This document shows, piece by piece, positions 1 to 8,731 of a stretch of 64,000 bases of DNA. The stretch is from Erysipelotrichaceae bacterium. Lineage in GTDB: Bacteria; Bacillota_I; Bacilli_A; RFN20; CAG-826. The position numbers were made by a program, and so were the translations under genes. The stretch lies in assembly GCA_015059065.1 (NCBI GenBank), contig SVBE01000005.1, forward strand, positions 19,064 through 83,063, in the 5' to 3' direction. Numbering within the stretch: position 1 is the stretch's first letter; each line of letters opens with the position of its first letter. The notes under the pieces are model-generated. The model worked only from the letters and a program-made list of their open reading frames with translations. It was not told the origin of the DNA and searched no databases.

Positions 1-3000
1 TTTAATGATATTGATCACTTTATAAACATTGATTCTGAAGCCTTCTATGGCACTGGCGTTACTAGCGTCAACCTTTCTAACGCGAATATCGGATATTACG
101 CATTTGCGAATGCTAAATCCCTCACCAGTGTCCTCTTAGGTAGCAAAGTGACAAGAGTGGGTTCCCAAGCCTTCTCTAACAATAGCCCATCCATCATCTG
201 TAGAAGCTATACTGTTAAAGACGATTTCAATTACAGCAATTATGCCAGCGATTGGTACACCAATCCATTCCCAGCCATCACTCATTATGCTGGTTATATC
301 ACTGATCAAGCAGGCAAGCGTGATGAAAGCACTTATGACTACGCGAACAAATACACCGCTCAATATTATTTAACACAAGATAATAAAGGTAATATTACCG
401 GTGCCTACTTATATTATTTCAGCAATAATTCTGCTGCTGACGCTGTGTCAGAAATAACTATTGACCAATGTTATGAAACATATTCATCTTTAAAGAAAGT
501 ATCCTATACAGTTAAAGGTATTTGTCCAAATGCCTTCGAAAAAGGCAATACTAAGGTTACTAAGGTAACTATTGGCTCTAAAGTGGTGAATCTCGCCCCA
601 GGAGCTTTAAGTGGATTATCCAGATTACAAAACTTAATTATTGAATCTGGTGTCACTAACGTTGTCTCGCTCTTCAATGATGAAGCGAAAGTTGGATATT
701 ATTCAGCAGGTCCTTCTGGCAATAACTATATTCCAAAGACCCTTCTTGAAGTGGAATTATATGGCACTGATTTAACGGGTGATGCTTTATATGGTGCGAG
801 AAGTATTAAAACTCTCATCTTGAATAACGGTACAGAGTCTATCAGCACTTCCACAAATTCGTTCAAAAATACTGATATTAGAGTCATTCACTATGACACC
901 AACTCATATATGAGTGCTTCCGCGATCACTCCAGGTAGCACAAGCTATAACGGTATCGCGAAAAATGCGGAATATGTCTATAGAAATGATGATGCTAACG
1001 AAGCTCCGTTCTCCTATGTTCTCGACCAAGATAGAGATAGCTTTATCATCAGAGTGAATAGTGATGGCAAAGATAGCATCGTCCAATTCATACGCAATTC
1101 CGATTATGTCTTTATCGAAAATATCATCATTGATGAAAACGGTACTAACCGACACATCTTCTCCATCGAACCATATGCCTTCGAAGGATGTGTGAACCTA
1201 GCCAATGTGAAAATTGAAAGCAACTTGCTCGAATCCATCGGTGCTTATGCTTTCAAGAATTGTACTTCGCTTAAATCAATCACCATCCCAAGCAATGTGA
1301 CCAATATTGGTGGTGGCGCCTTTAACGGCTCATTACTATTTAGAGTGTATTTCCAAGGTGGATGTAATATTACCAATGATCCATTCTACGATTCTCGACT
1401 TATCGAAGTAGTGACCGATGATATCAACGATCTCCCATCCGTCATGAGAGATAAATATAAATACGCTTCATCTTTAAGCGCATCCAAAGTGGTGTTCCAC
1501 GACGATGGCTGTGTAAGCTATGAAGATACATTATATTACGCTCCTGAATGCGACGTATTAACAATGCCAGAAGGAGTTACTAAAATCTATAAAATTGAAG
1601 TTCTAACGGAAAATCCACATAATCAAATCATTTTCCGCGATGACTTTGATTTCAGCACCTTGTATTCCACTGATTTCGAACCAGTGAGAAAAATGATGTT
1701 AGAAACAGTAGATGAATATGGAGTTATCTATCTCGGTAACGAAGATAACCCATATCAAATTCTCTATTCCGCTGCTGGTTTAACTGAAGAGTCATATTCT
1801 ATTAATAATAAATGCATTTCGATTTACGCTAAGGCTTTCTGCGATAACACTGATATCGAAACAATCGTCATTCCTAATGGTGTGCGTTACATCAATAGAA
1901 TGGCTTTCGACGGATGTAGCAATCTCAAGGATATCACGATCAGCGATTCCGTTGTCTTAATTGATTATGAAGCTTTCTGTTACTGCAGCAAATTAACAGA
2001 AATAACTCTCCCAACAAACGCTGTATTAGGACAAGATATATTGCTTGGTTGCAGTGGTTTGAAGAAATTAACTTATTCAGGCACTGTTGCCTCTTACTAT
2101 CTCTCTTACCAAGCTCTCGATGTGGAAGAAGTAGTCTTCACAGGTAACTCTATCGTTAGTGAGGCTTGGAGTTATAGAGGAGAATTAAAGAAGATTACCT
2201 TCACTGCTGAAAATACTGTGATTAACTCTAAAGCTTTCTCTAATTGCGGCGGTTTAACTTCTCTCGTCATCCCAGAAAACATTATTTATCTCGGCAAATT
2301 TGCATTTGCAAACTGCAACGGTTTAGTTTCTGTGGTCATCCCAGAAACACTAACAAGTCTAGATTCTCAAGTCTTTGCAGAATGTGAAAACTTAAAAGAA
2401 GTTACTGTCCCTGGTACTGCGGCAATATTCACCAGTGGATTGTTCGACGATTGTAACGCTATTGAGAAGATCACTTTAACTTCTCTCGAAACTGGACATT
2501 ATTTACAACAACTATTTGCTTCAAGTTATCTCGCGAATAAAAATCTTCCAGTATCACTTAAGGAAGTAGTGCTCTCTGAAGGTATTTCCGCCCTCGACAA
2601 CATGTTGTTAACACGCGCTGAAAACGTTGAAAAGGTTACGCTCCCATCCACATTAGAAACTATTGGGGAGCAAGCATTCTACGGCTGTACATCCCTTAAA
2701 TCCATTGTCATCCCTGATAAAGTGGAGACGATCAATTCATTGACATTCAGCAACTGTACTGCTCTTACATCAGTAGTGCTCGGTGAAGGTGTGACTACAA
2801 TAGATACTAAAGCCTTCTATGATTGCACTTCCTTAGAAAAGATCTACTTCCCAAGCAGTCTCTCTTCTGTTGGTGAACTTGCATTCTATAACTGCAACGC
2901 TCTCAGCGAAGTCTATTATGGCGGCACGATCGGTGAGTGGGGTACTATTTCCTACGCCAAAGCGAACGCTAACCCATTATCAACTGGAAATGCTAAATTA

Positions 3001-5853
3001 TATTTACTCGATGAAAACGGCGATGTGGAATTCGCTGGTAAGAAATTCTCGTTATTTACTAGAACAGTGCTCAATGAGGAAGACTTTGCAGGAGTTACTG
3101 CTCTTAAGTCTTATGCTTATGTGGGCTTAGGATTAACAGAAGTCCATATTCCTGACACAGTGACTTCCATGGAAAAATATCTCTTCCAAAACAACACCAC
3201 GATGGTGACTCTTGAATTACCATATTTAGGCTCCTCCCTTGAAAAGGATTACTACTTCACTGGTATGGACGAATTATTCAAAGACGATATTATTCCAGCC
3301 ACATTGACTAATGTGACTATCCGTGGTGGTTATCTCATCAACAACGCCTTTGTTACCAACAACAATGTGAAGAATTTGGTGTTAGGTGATGATGTCATAT
3401 TCGCTCATATTGATGGATATATGTACTACGAAGACTTCATGTCAAGTAAATGTTTATCAGGATGTCAACACATCGAGAAGATTACTCTCAACGTCGATAA
3501 GCTTGGTAGTTTGTCTTACTCCGCCAATTATTACAGATTATCAACTTTATTCTCTGGAACTTCTGGAACTTCTGGAACTCCATCCACATTAACCGAGGTA
3601 GTGGCGACTGGTAATAAGATTCCTGCTAGAGTGTTCCAAAATTCTTCATCTGTGAATAAAATTACACTTTTAGGCGAATTTGAATCGATTGGTGGTAGTG
3701 CTTTCACTGGTACATCCATCACAACTATTACAATCCCTGCTAGCGTTACTAAAATTGACTCATTTGCCTTCTTTGATGCTGATTCTCTTGTTTCCGTCAT
3801 CTTTGAAGAAGGAAGTAACTTAGAAGTCATTGCTTCTAATGCCTTTACATCTTGTGATGTGCTCGCTGAAATTGAAATTCCAGGTAGTGTAGTTGAATTA
3901 GCAAGTGATGCATTTGAATACTGCCCTAACTTAACCAGCATATACTTCGATGATACAGAGACTGGTGCAAGATATATTAAAACTGCTACTAACAAGTATC
4001 ACACTTTAGTGAGCGTTGATAAGAACATTACTTCCTTTGCTTTCAATAAAAATACATTGGGCATTGGTAATAACGCTTTCTATAACTGTAAAAACATCAC
4101 TTCGATCACTATTCCTAATACGATTAGAAGAATTGACGCTAGTGCCTTTGAAGGATGCTCTAACTTAGCAAGTGTGACATTTGAAGATGGTATTCAACTC
4201 TCTTCAATCCCAGCCCTCGCGTTTGGTAATTGTACTAAGCTTACTTCCGTTATCGTTCCTGAAGGAGTAACTAGTATCGGAGAGAATGCTTTCGGCGGAT
4301 GTTCCCTCTTAGAAAACATTTATCTCCCGTCTACTCTTGAAAGCATGTACACCAGTGCACTGAAAAACCATAAGAGTGGAATTAACATCTACTTCAAAGG
4401 TGATTTAGGTGATTGGGTGAGCCTCACATTAACGGATTCATCTTACAATAACTACAATGGCAATGCGAACATCTACTATTATGATGGTAGTGATTATGCT
4501 CTAATTGGTTCAAATCTCGTCATTCCTGGGAAAGTTACTTCCATCAACGATATGACTCTTGGACAATTAGATATTGATACTCTTGATATTTCCGAAGGCG
4601 TGGAGAACATTGGAAAATATGCCTTTGCAGGAGCGAAAATGACAGAAGTCACTCTCCCAAGCTCATTGACACATATCGGCATGAATGCCTTTGATACTTG
4701 TTCCTCATTAGTGGATGTCTATTATAACGGCACGATTAAGGATTGGCTCGGTATTTACTTCGACAGCCCGACTTCTAACCCAATGTATTACGCGACTTAC
4801 TTCTATATCTTAGATGAAAATGGCGATGTGAATCATAACGGTCAAAAGTATTCTTTACTCCGTGATTTAGTCATCCCAGAAGGAACCACTTCGATTAATG
4901 GCTATGCGTTCTACAGCTTTGAATGTTTATATAGCGTGACCATCCCATCTACACTTGCCACTGTTAATAACGCTGCATTCTATGAATGTACTGGTATCGT
5001 TCAAGTGGTGAACAATAATTCACAATTACAGAATCTTGGTGACAATACTAATAACGGTTACATTGCTTATTATGCTGTAACTCATGATCACGTTAGCAGA
5101 ATCTATAAAGATGCTGATAATGGTTTCGTCTACCACATCGTTAGTGGTTTACGTACTGTTCTTGACTATGTAGGAAGCGATCCAGATGTGGTTGTTCCAA
5201 GTGACTATAATGCGCTTAACACTTTAAGTATCGATAAACCGTTTATCGAATCTGTGAAGCTCACTTCTACAAATCAAAGTGTAAGAGTTAACGAAAAAGC
5301 CTTTGGCTTACACGCGACGGGATTAAGAAAGATCTCTTTGACCACTGTGTATAACTACACAAACGGCGTAAGCGATCCAACATTCAGCAAGATGATGTAT
5401 CCTGAAGTTGCTAAGAACTTAACAGAAATCGAACTCACTTCAAATGTCTTCCAAATCAAGAATGGTTCTCTTGCTAATCTCACTTCATTAGAAAAGATTA
5501 CTGTTCCATTTGTGGGAACAGGATCAATCGGATCTGGCACTTCAGTGAGATTCGTTGATATCTTTGATTCCGTTCCATCCACTTTAAGAACTGTGGTAGT
5601 TGCAGAGAACCCATATTCGACAAAATTAGGCTCATATTCATTCGATGGTGGAGCTTCTATGGTCACTTCATTAACCATCCCAAGCACAATCACTCAAATT
5701 GACGGTTATGCTTTTAGTGGTAGTAATTACACAAGCATCAATTTCGCTGGAACTAAAGACCAGTGGAGCAAAATCACTAAGGACGTCAACTGGAAGAGCG
5801 GTTGCTCATCATTAACACAGATCGTGTGTACTGATGAAACAGTTTCAGTCTAG
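1..5853 (+). CDS. BspA-type leucine-rich repeat surface protein, 5' end cut by window
   Basis: The frame is open from base 1, so the GTG at 148 offered by the ORF track is an internal Val and not a start; at least 1,950 residues are present. The protein is a long run of LRR_5/BspA repeats of the type 'A-F-x-x-C-x-x-L-x-x-I-x-I-P-x-x-V', for example around residues 420, 880, 1340 and 1480. Less regular spacers contain Asp/Asn-rich and GDW/GEW segments that may be inter-repeat insertions. BspA-family proteins are usually secreted or surface-attached and bind host or microbial ligands; that role is inferred. The C-terminus (ending ...CTDETVSV) has no LPxTG motif, membrane segment or obvious cell-wall domain, so any signal peptide or anchor must lie in the missing N-terminal part. 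A strong terminator follows. The LRR assignment is very secure; the ligand is unknown. Confidence 0.93.
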   Translation, partial: FNDIDHFINIDSEAFYGTGVTSVNLSNANIGYYAFANAKSLTSVLLGSKVTRVGSQAFSNNSPSIICRSYTVKDDFNYSNYASDWYTNPFPAITHYAGYITDQAGKRDESTYDYANKYTAQYYLTQDNKGNITGAYLYYFSNNSAADAVSEITIDQCYETYSSLKKVSYTVKGICPNAFEKGNTKVTKVTIGSKVVNLAPGALSGLSRLQNLIIESGVTNVVSLFNDEAKVGYYSAGPSGNNYIPKTLLEVELYGTDLTGDALYGARSIKTLILNNGTESISTSTNSFKNTDIRVIHYDTNSYMSASAITPGSTSYNGIAKNAEYVYRNDDANEAPFSYVLDQDRDSFIIRVNSDGKDSIVQFIRNSDYVFIENIIIDENGTNRHIFSIEPYAFEGCVNLANVKIESNLLESIGAYAFKNCTSLKSITIPSNVTNIGGGAFNGSLLFRVYFQGGCNITNDPFYDSRLIEVVTDDINDLPSVMRDKYKYASSLSASKVVFHDDGCVSYEDTLYYAPECDVLTMPEGVTKIYKIEVLTENPHNQIIFRDDFDFSTLYSTDFEPVRKMMLETVDEYGVIYLGNEDNPYQILYSAAGLTEESYSINNKCISIYAKAFCDNTDIETIVIPNGVRYINRMAFDGCSNLKDITISDSVVLIDYEAFCYCSKLTEITLPTNAVLGQDILLGCSGLKKLTYSGTVASYYLSYQALDVEEVVFTGNSIVSEAWSYRGELKKITFTAENTVINSKAFSNCGGLTSLVIPENIIYLGKFAFANCNGLVSVVIPETLTSLDSQVFAECENLKEVTVPGTAAIFTSGLFDDCNAIEKITLTSLETGHYLQQLFASSYLANKNLPVSLKEVVLSEGISALDNMLLTRAENVEKVTLPSTLETIGEQAFYGCTSLKSIVIPDKVETINSLTFSNCTALTSVVLGEGVTTIDTKAFYDCTSLEKIYFPSSLSSVGELAFYNCNALSEVYYGGTIGEWGTISYAKANANPLSTGNAKLYLLDENGDVEFAGKKFSLFTRTVLNEEDFAGVTALKSYAYVGLGLTEVHIPDTVTSMEKYLFQNNTTMVTLELPYLGSSLEKDYYFTGMDELFKDDIIPATLTNVTIRGGYLINNAFVTNNNVKNLVLGDDVIFAHIDGYMYYEDFMSSKCLSGCQHIEKITLNVDKLGSLSYSANYYRLSTLFSGTSGTSGTPSTLTEVVATGNKIPARVFQNSSSVNKITLLGEFESIGGSAFTGTSITTITIPASVTKIDSFAFFDADSLVSVIFEEGSNLEVIASNAFTSCDVLAEIEIPGSVVELASDAFEYCPNLTSIYFDDTETGARYIKTATNKYHTLVSVDKNITSFAFNKNTLGIGNNAFYNCKNITSITIPNTIRRIDASAFEGCSNLASVTFEDGIQLSSIPALAFGNCTKLTSVIVPEGVTSIGENAFGGCSLLENIYLPSTLESMYTSALKNHKSGINIYFKGDLGDWVSLTLTDSSYNNYNGNANIYYYDGSDYALIGSNLVIPGKVTSINDMTLGQLDIDTLDISEGVENIGKYAFAGAKMTEVTLPSSLTHIGMNAFDTCSSLVDVYYNGTIKDWLGIYFDSPTSNPMYYATYFYILDENGDVNHNGQKYSLLRDLVIPEGTTSINGYAFYSFECLYSVTIPSTLATVNNAAFYECTGIVQVVNNNSQLQNLGDNTNNGYIAYYAVTHDHVSRIYKDADNGFVYHIVSGLRTVLDYVGSDPDVVVPSDYNALNTLSIDKPFIESVKLTSTNQSVRVNEKAFGLHATGLRKISLTTVYNYTNGVSDPTFSKMMYPEVAKNLTEIELTSNVFQIKNGSLANLTSLEKITVPFVGTGSIGSGTSVRFVDIFDSVPSTLRTVVVAENPYSTKLGSYSFDGGASMVTSLTIPSTITQIDGYAFSGSNYTSINFAGTKDQWSKITKDVNWKSGCSSLTQIVCTDETVSV
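3553..3579 (+). repeat. Three tandem 9-bp repeats inside the BspA gene
   Basis: The unit TCTGGAACT occurs three times in a row and encodes Ser-Gly-Thr repeats. It is in frame (multiple of 3), so copy-number change would lengthen or shorten a short linker without breaking the gene. Confidence 0.85.
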
Positions 5854-5888
5854 TTAAAAAACACTAAATAACACGTAAAAATGAACTG

Positions 5889-5928
5889 TACCCCAAATCC
5901 TGGACCAACCAGGAGGAGGGGTATTTTT
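5889..5928 (+). terminator. Rho-independent terminator after the BspA gene
   Basis: A two-part stem is formed by TACCCC/GGGGTA and TCCTGG/CCAGGA with a small internal loop, followed by five Ts. It lies 35 bases after the stop codon. Confidence 0.8.
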
Positions 5929-5994
5929 CGATAATAATGGTCTTTTGTTTTGTGATTTTATTAATAATGCGAATCGATTTACGGACTTATATAT

Positions 5995-6027
5995 AAAAAA
6001 GACCCTTCTCATAGTTTGAGTCGGGCC
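5995..6027 (-). terminator. Terminator of the XRE/membrane regulator
   Basis: Read on the minus strand, an imperfect hairpin (GGCCC..CTCA / TGAG..GGGTC) is followed by six Ts just after the stop codon at 6034. The stem has an internal mismatch, so it is moderately strong. Confidence 0.6.
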
Positions 6028-6033
6028 AATTCA

Positions 6034-7308
6034 TTATTTATTAAATTTCAGTTTCTCTCTTTTTAATAAATAAGTAGTCAATCCGCTTCCAGCGATTAAA
6101 AAGTCGATTAGAAAGGTAAACAAGTTGATGAATTGCCAATTGCCGGGTTCATTAATAGTGTATTGGTTTTTGAAGCGTTCATGTACTTGGCTATTATTTG
6201 ATGGGGCAAAATGAAGAGTGTCATTTTCGGTGACATTGCTACTTAATCCTAGTAAGAAATTGTTTTCATAATAAATAATGCAACTACGCGCTAGATATTC
6301 AACATAAAAGCCGTTAGATAATTCCTTAGTTATTTTAGGGAGATCTTCACCACCGTTAGGGTTAGTTATATTAGGGAGATATTCTCCGCTAGGGCCGAAA
6401 TATAAATCTAATGTAATATCACCAGTTGGGATATTTTGATACATAGAGCCTTCTTTTGTACTAATTGTATATGAGTAATTATATGCTTTCATCAGAATGG
6501 TTAGCGCGTCATTATTTTTATTGATGTTAAATGTATAAATATATTCTTTTATTTCATTGCTATTATATTTTTTAGCAAATACCCATGGTCCAGCATTAGC
6601 AAAAAATAATCCAACTATTAATACAATTAATCCAGGTAAACCGAAATAGAGGAGATACTTTTTCTTTTTCTTTGCATTATTGTTGATGATATTTTTCTCT
6701 TCATCATTAAGCGAATAATCCGGATTATTTAATAATGTTTTGTTCATTAAAGAATAGAAAAGTGGTGATAAGAGATAGAAAGTATATAAAGATATAAAGC
6801 GTGTATATATGAGTAGTGATTTACGTATATATGGGTTATAGCCATCAATAGTTAATAAATAATTACTTCTTAATACAATTAAAACAATTAATCCTGCAAT
6901 ATAAGTGATTAACGCAATAGTTAAAACAATTATTGCCCATAAAGCTGGCAAGAAAAATATAGATAAAACTGCTAATATAGTAGATATAATCAAAAACAAA
7001 GATGTTAGAAGAAGATTATTTTTAAACCTCAAATAGTTTCTTTTTGCTAGTTGAGAATAAACCTTTTTTTCTTTTTTAGAAATATCTTCCTCATCGATTC
7101 TTTTTTCTCCAATGATTAGTTCTTCAACTGAGACATCAAATATTTCTGCAATAACGGGAAGAATGGATAAATCTGGAGACGATCTATCACTTTCCCAACT
7201 AGATATTGTTTTATTTGAGACGTGAAGAATACTTCCCAGTTGTTCTTGTGTCATCCCTTTTGATTTTCTAAGTGTCATGATGAATTTGCCGATAGACTTC
7301 TTTTCCAT
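6034..7308 (-). CDS. XRE-family HTH regulator with C-terminal membrane domain
   Basis: The start at 7308 (MEKKSIGKF) is preferred over the track start because AGGAG lies 8 bases upstream of it; this gives 424 residues. Residues about 5-60 form a Cro/CI-type helix-turn-helix (TQEQLGSILHVSNKTISSWE). After a charged linker there are two to three hydrophobic helices at about 105-170, another near 245-265, an extracytoplasmic-looking stretch of about 130 residues, and a final hydrophobic helix near the C-terminus. This layout suggests a one-component membrane-tethered transcription factor; the signal sensed is unknown. It is monocistronic, with a terminator downstream and an inverted repeat at its promoter that could be its own operator. 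Confidence 0.85.
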   Translation of the reverse strand: MEKKSIGKFIMTLRKSKGMTQEQLGSILHVSNKTISSWESDRSSPDLSILPVIAEIFDVSVEELIIGEKRIDEEDISKKEKKVYSQLAKRNYLRFKNNLLLTSLFLIISTILAVLSIFFLPALWAIIVLTIALITYIAGLIVLIVLRSNYLLTIDGYNPYIRKSLLIYTRFISLYTFYLLSPLFYSLMNKTLLNNPDYSLNDEEKNIINNNAKKKKKYLLYFGLPGLIVLIVGLFFANAGPWVFAKKYNSNEIKEYIYTFNINKNNDALTILMKAYNYSYTISTKEGSMYQNIPTGDITLDLYFGPSGEYLPNITNPNGGEDLPKITKELSNGFYVEYLARSCIIYYENNFLLGLSSNVTENDTLHFAPSNNSQVHERFKNQYTINEPGNWQFINLFTFLIDFLIAGSGLTTYLLKREKLKFNK

Positions 7309-7340
7309 AGCGTTGCTCCTTACGCTTACACTATACAAAT

Positions 7341-7384
7341 TATAGACTGATTGTTCACCCTACCAAATGTTCAATTTGTCTATA
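7341..7384. promoter_or_regulatory. Inverted repeat at the promoter of the XRE regulator
   Basis: TATAGAC and GTCTATA are perfect inverted arms 30 bases apart. Between them, TGTTCA occurs twice with a 17-base period. On the minus strand the TATAAT -10 box of the regulator gene overlaps the left arm. This arrangement suits autoregulation; it is an inference. Confidence 0.45.
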
Positions 7385-7499
7385 TTTTGTAGAATTATGG
7401 AAAAATACCATATAAATATGACGTGAAAATAAATGTTTTTCTAAAGAAACAGTTTTTCCTTTAATAATTTACAATAAGTAAAATATTATAAATAAAATG

Positions 7500-7528
7500 T
7501 TGCAACTTTACTCATAATTTCATATTAT
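7500..7528 (+). promoter_or_regulatory. Promoter of the tRNA-Thr/tRNA-Val pair
   Basis: TTGCAA and TATTAT are separated by exactly 17 bases, ending 23 bases before the first tRNA. Confidence 0.7.
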
Positions 7529-7551
7529 AGATAAGCGACTTAGTTGCGATT

Positions 7552-7627
7552 GCCGACTTAGCTCAATTGGTAGAGCAACTGAATCGTAATCAGTAGGTTG
7601 CGGGTTCAATTCCTGTAGTCGGCACCA
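7552..7627 (+). tRNA. tRNA-Thr (CGT anticodon)
   Basis: The 76-base cloverleaf has a 7-bp acceptor GCCGACT/AGTCGGC, the D-loop block TAGCTCAATTGGTAGAGC, anticodon stem ACTGA/TCAGT with loop ATCGTAA (anticodon CGT), the T-loop GGTTCAATTCC, and an encoded CCA end. Confidence 0.96.
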
Positions 7628-7634
7628 ATCCCAT

Positions 7635-7710
7635 GGATATTTAGCTCAGCTGGGAGAGCATCTGTTTGACGTACAGAAGGTCGGGGGTTCGATCCCCTCA
7701 GTATCCACCA
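7635..7710 (+). tRNA. tRNA-Val (GAC anticodon)
   Basis: The 76-base cloverleaf has acceptor GGATATT/AGTATCC, anticodon stem TCTGT/ACAGA with loop TTGACGT (anticodon GAC), T-loop GGTTCGATCCC, and an encoded CCA. It lies 7 bases after tRNA-Thr and is probably cotranscribed with it. Confidence 0.96.
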
Positions 7711-7721
7711 AATAGATTATT

Positions 7722-7747
7722 AACTGTTGATTAATCAACAGTTTTTT
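7722..7747 (+). terminator. Terminator of the tRNA-Thr/Val operon
   Basis: The perfect hairpin AACTGTTGA/TCAACAGTT with a 4-base loop is followed by six Ts. The track start of the next gene (7746) falls inside its T-tract, which argues for the later start at 7785. Confidence 0.85.
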
Positions 7748-7769
7748 GTTTTTCAAAAACGAATATGTA

Positions 7770-7775
7770 TATAAT
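7770..7775 (+). promoter_or_regulatory. -10 box of a probably leaderless EFR1 gene
   Basis: A perfect TATAAT ends 9 bases before the ATG at 7785 with no Shine-Dalgarno sequence between. Transcription from this box would start within about 3 bases of the ATG. Confidence 0.55.
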
Positions 7776-7784
7776 ATAAACATT

Positions 7785-8726
7785 ATGAAAGTCCTCATAT
7801 GTTATTTTACAGGAACGGGTAATACGCGTTTATGCGCGCAATTTTTACGCAACCACTTTATTGAAAAAGAACAAGATGTCACTCTTTATGAAGTGGAAGT
7901 GGGGAATGATAACATCCCAGATCCTAACGATTATGATTTAATCGGTTTTGGCTATCCGATTCACGCATTTAATACCCCTGGACTCTTTGCCTCTTTTATT
8001 AAAAGATTACCAAAAGTAAATAATAAGAAATATTTTATATTTAAGGTCAGTGGTGAACCTTTCTCCTTTAATAATGCTTCAAGCCATCACATCTATAGAA
8101 AGCTAAAAAGAAAAGGCTATGAACTCATCATGGAGAAACATTATTTAATGCCTTATAACATCATCTTCAAATATAAAGATGAACTCCAAAAGCAGATGTA
8201 TTTATATTTAGATCCTCTTACTAAGGTAATGGCGATTAGATTAGTGAATGGAGAAATAGATAAAATTAGATATAATCCATTTCATATCTTCTTATCATTC
8301 TTATTCCGCATTGAATGGCTCGCTCCTAAAATAAATGCTTTATTCCTTCATAACAAAAAGAAAATATGTACGAACTGTATGATGTGTGTAAATAACTGCC
8401 CCACTAAATCGTTACATGTCACTAGGAAAGGGAAGATTAAAACTACCACGAAATGCGCTTTATGTATGCGTTGCTCGCTTAATTGTCCAACTAAAGCAAT
8501 ACATATGGGAATATTCCAACCCTGGATTGTGACAGGTGGTTTCCATTATAAAAAGTTAGTGAAAGACGAATCCAATAATGGCACTTATATCAATTATCAG
8601 ACCAAAGGTTATTTCAAATTATTTAGAAAATATTATCTCAAACAAAACGAATTATTAAGACAGTATAATATTGAAATACCTGTTAAATATAACGAAGAAA
8701 ATAAATTAGAAAATTTAAAGAAATGA
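7785..8726 (+). CDS. EFR1-family flavodoxin-ferredoxin fusion protein
   Basis: This start (MKVLICYFTGTGN, 313 residues) is chosen because the flavodoxin fold begins here and the 13 extra track residues come from the upstream tRNA terminator. The N-terminal 150 residues carry the FMN phosphate loop FTGTGNTR and the GYPIHAF block of flavodoxins. Two 4Fe-4S ferredoxin motifs follow at about residues 205-250: CTNCMMCVNNCP and CALCMRCSLNCP. Members of this family are thought to move low-potential electrons in anaerobes; the partner is unknown. The stop is TGA, which supports standard code. It converges on the epimerase gene with only 5 bases between the two stops and no terminator. Confidence 0.88.
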   Translation: MKVLICYFTGTGNTRLCAQFLRNHFIEKEQDVTLYEVEVGNDNIPDPNDYDLIGFGYPIHAFNTPGLFASFIKRLPKVNNKKYFIFKVSGEPFSFNNASSHHIYRKLKRKGYELIMEKHYLMPYNIIFKYKDELQKQMYLYLDPLTKVMAIRLVNGEIDKIRYNPFHIFLSFLFRIEWLAPKINALFLHNKKKICTNCMMCVNNCPTKSLHVTRKGKIKTTTKCALCMRCSLNCPTKAIHMGIFQPWIVTGGFHYKKLVKDESNNGTYINYQTKGYFKLFRKYYLKQNELLRQYNIEIPVKYNEENKLENLKK

Positions 8727-8731
8727 TATTA

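Noticed and set aside
148-150. ORF-track start of the BspA gene at 148
   Set aside because: The codon is GTG inside an open frame that continues upstream to base 1 with normal LRR sequence, so it is internal.
3531-3995. 154-residue minus-strand ORF within the BspA gene, and similar ones at 5355-5693 and 904-1155
   Set aside because: They are shadows of the repeat-coding strand with no ribosome binding site and no protein pattern.
5880-5930. TGTACCCCAAATCCTGGAC taken as an IS3-type end
   Set aside because: The sequence is explained by the two-part terminator hairpin and no matching second end or transposase is near.
8724-8726. TGA read as Trp (mollicute code 4)
   Set aside because: TGA clearly ends several genes (EFR1, ArsR, rarA) and Trp is written TGG throughout.
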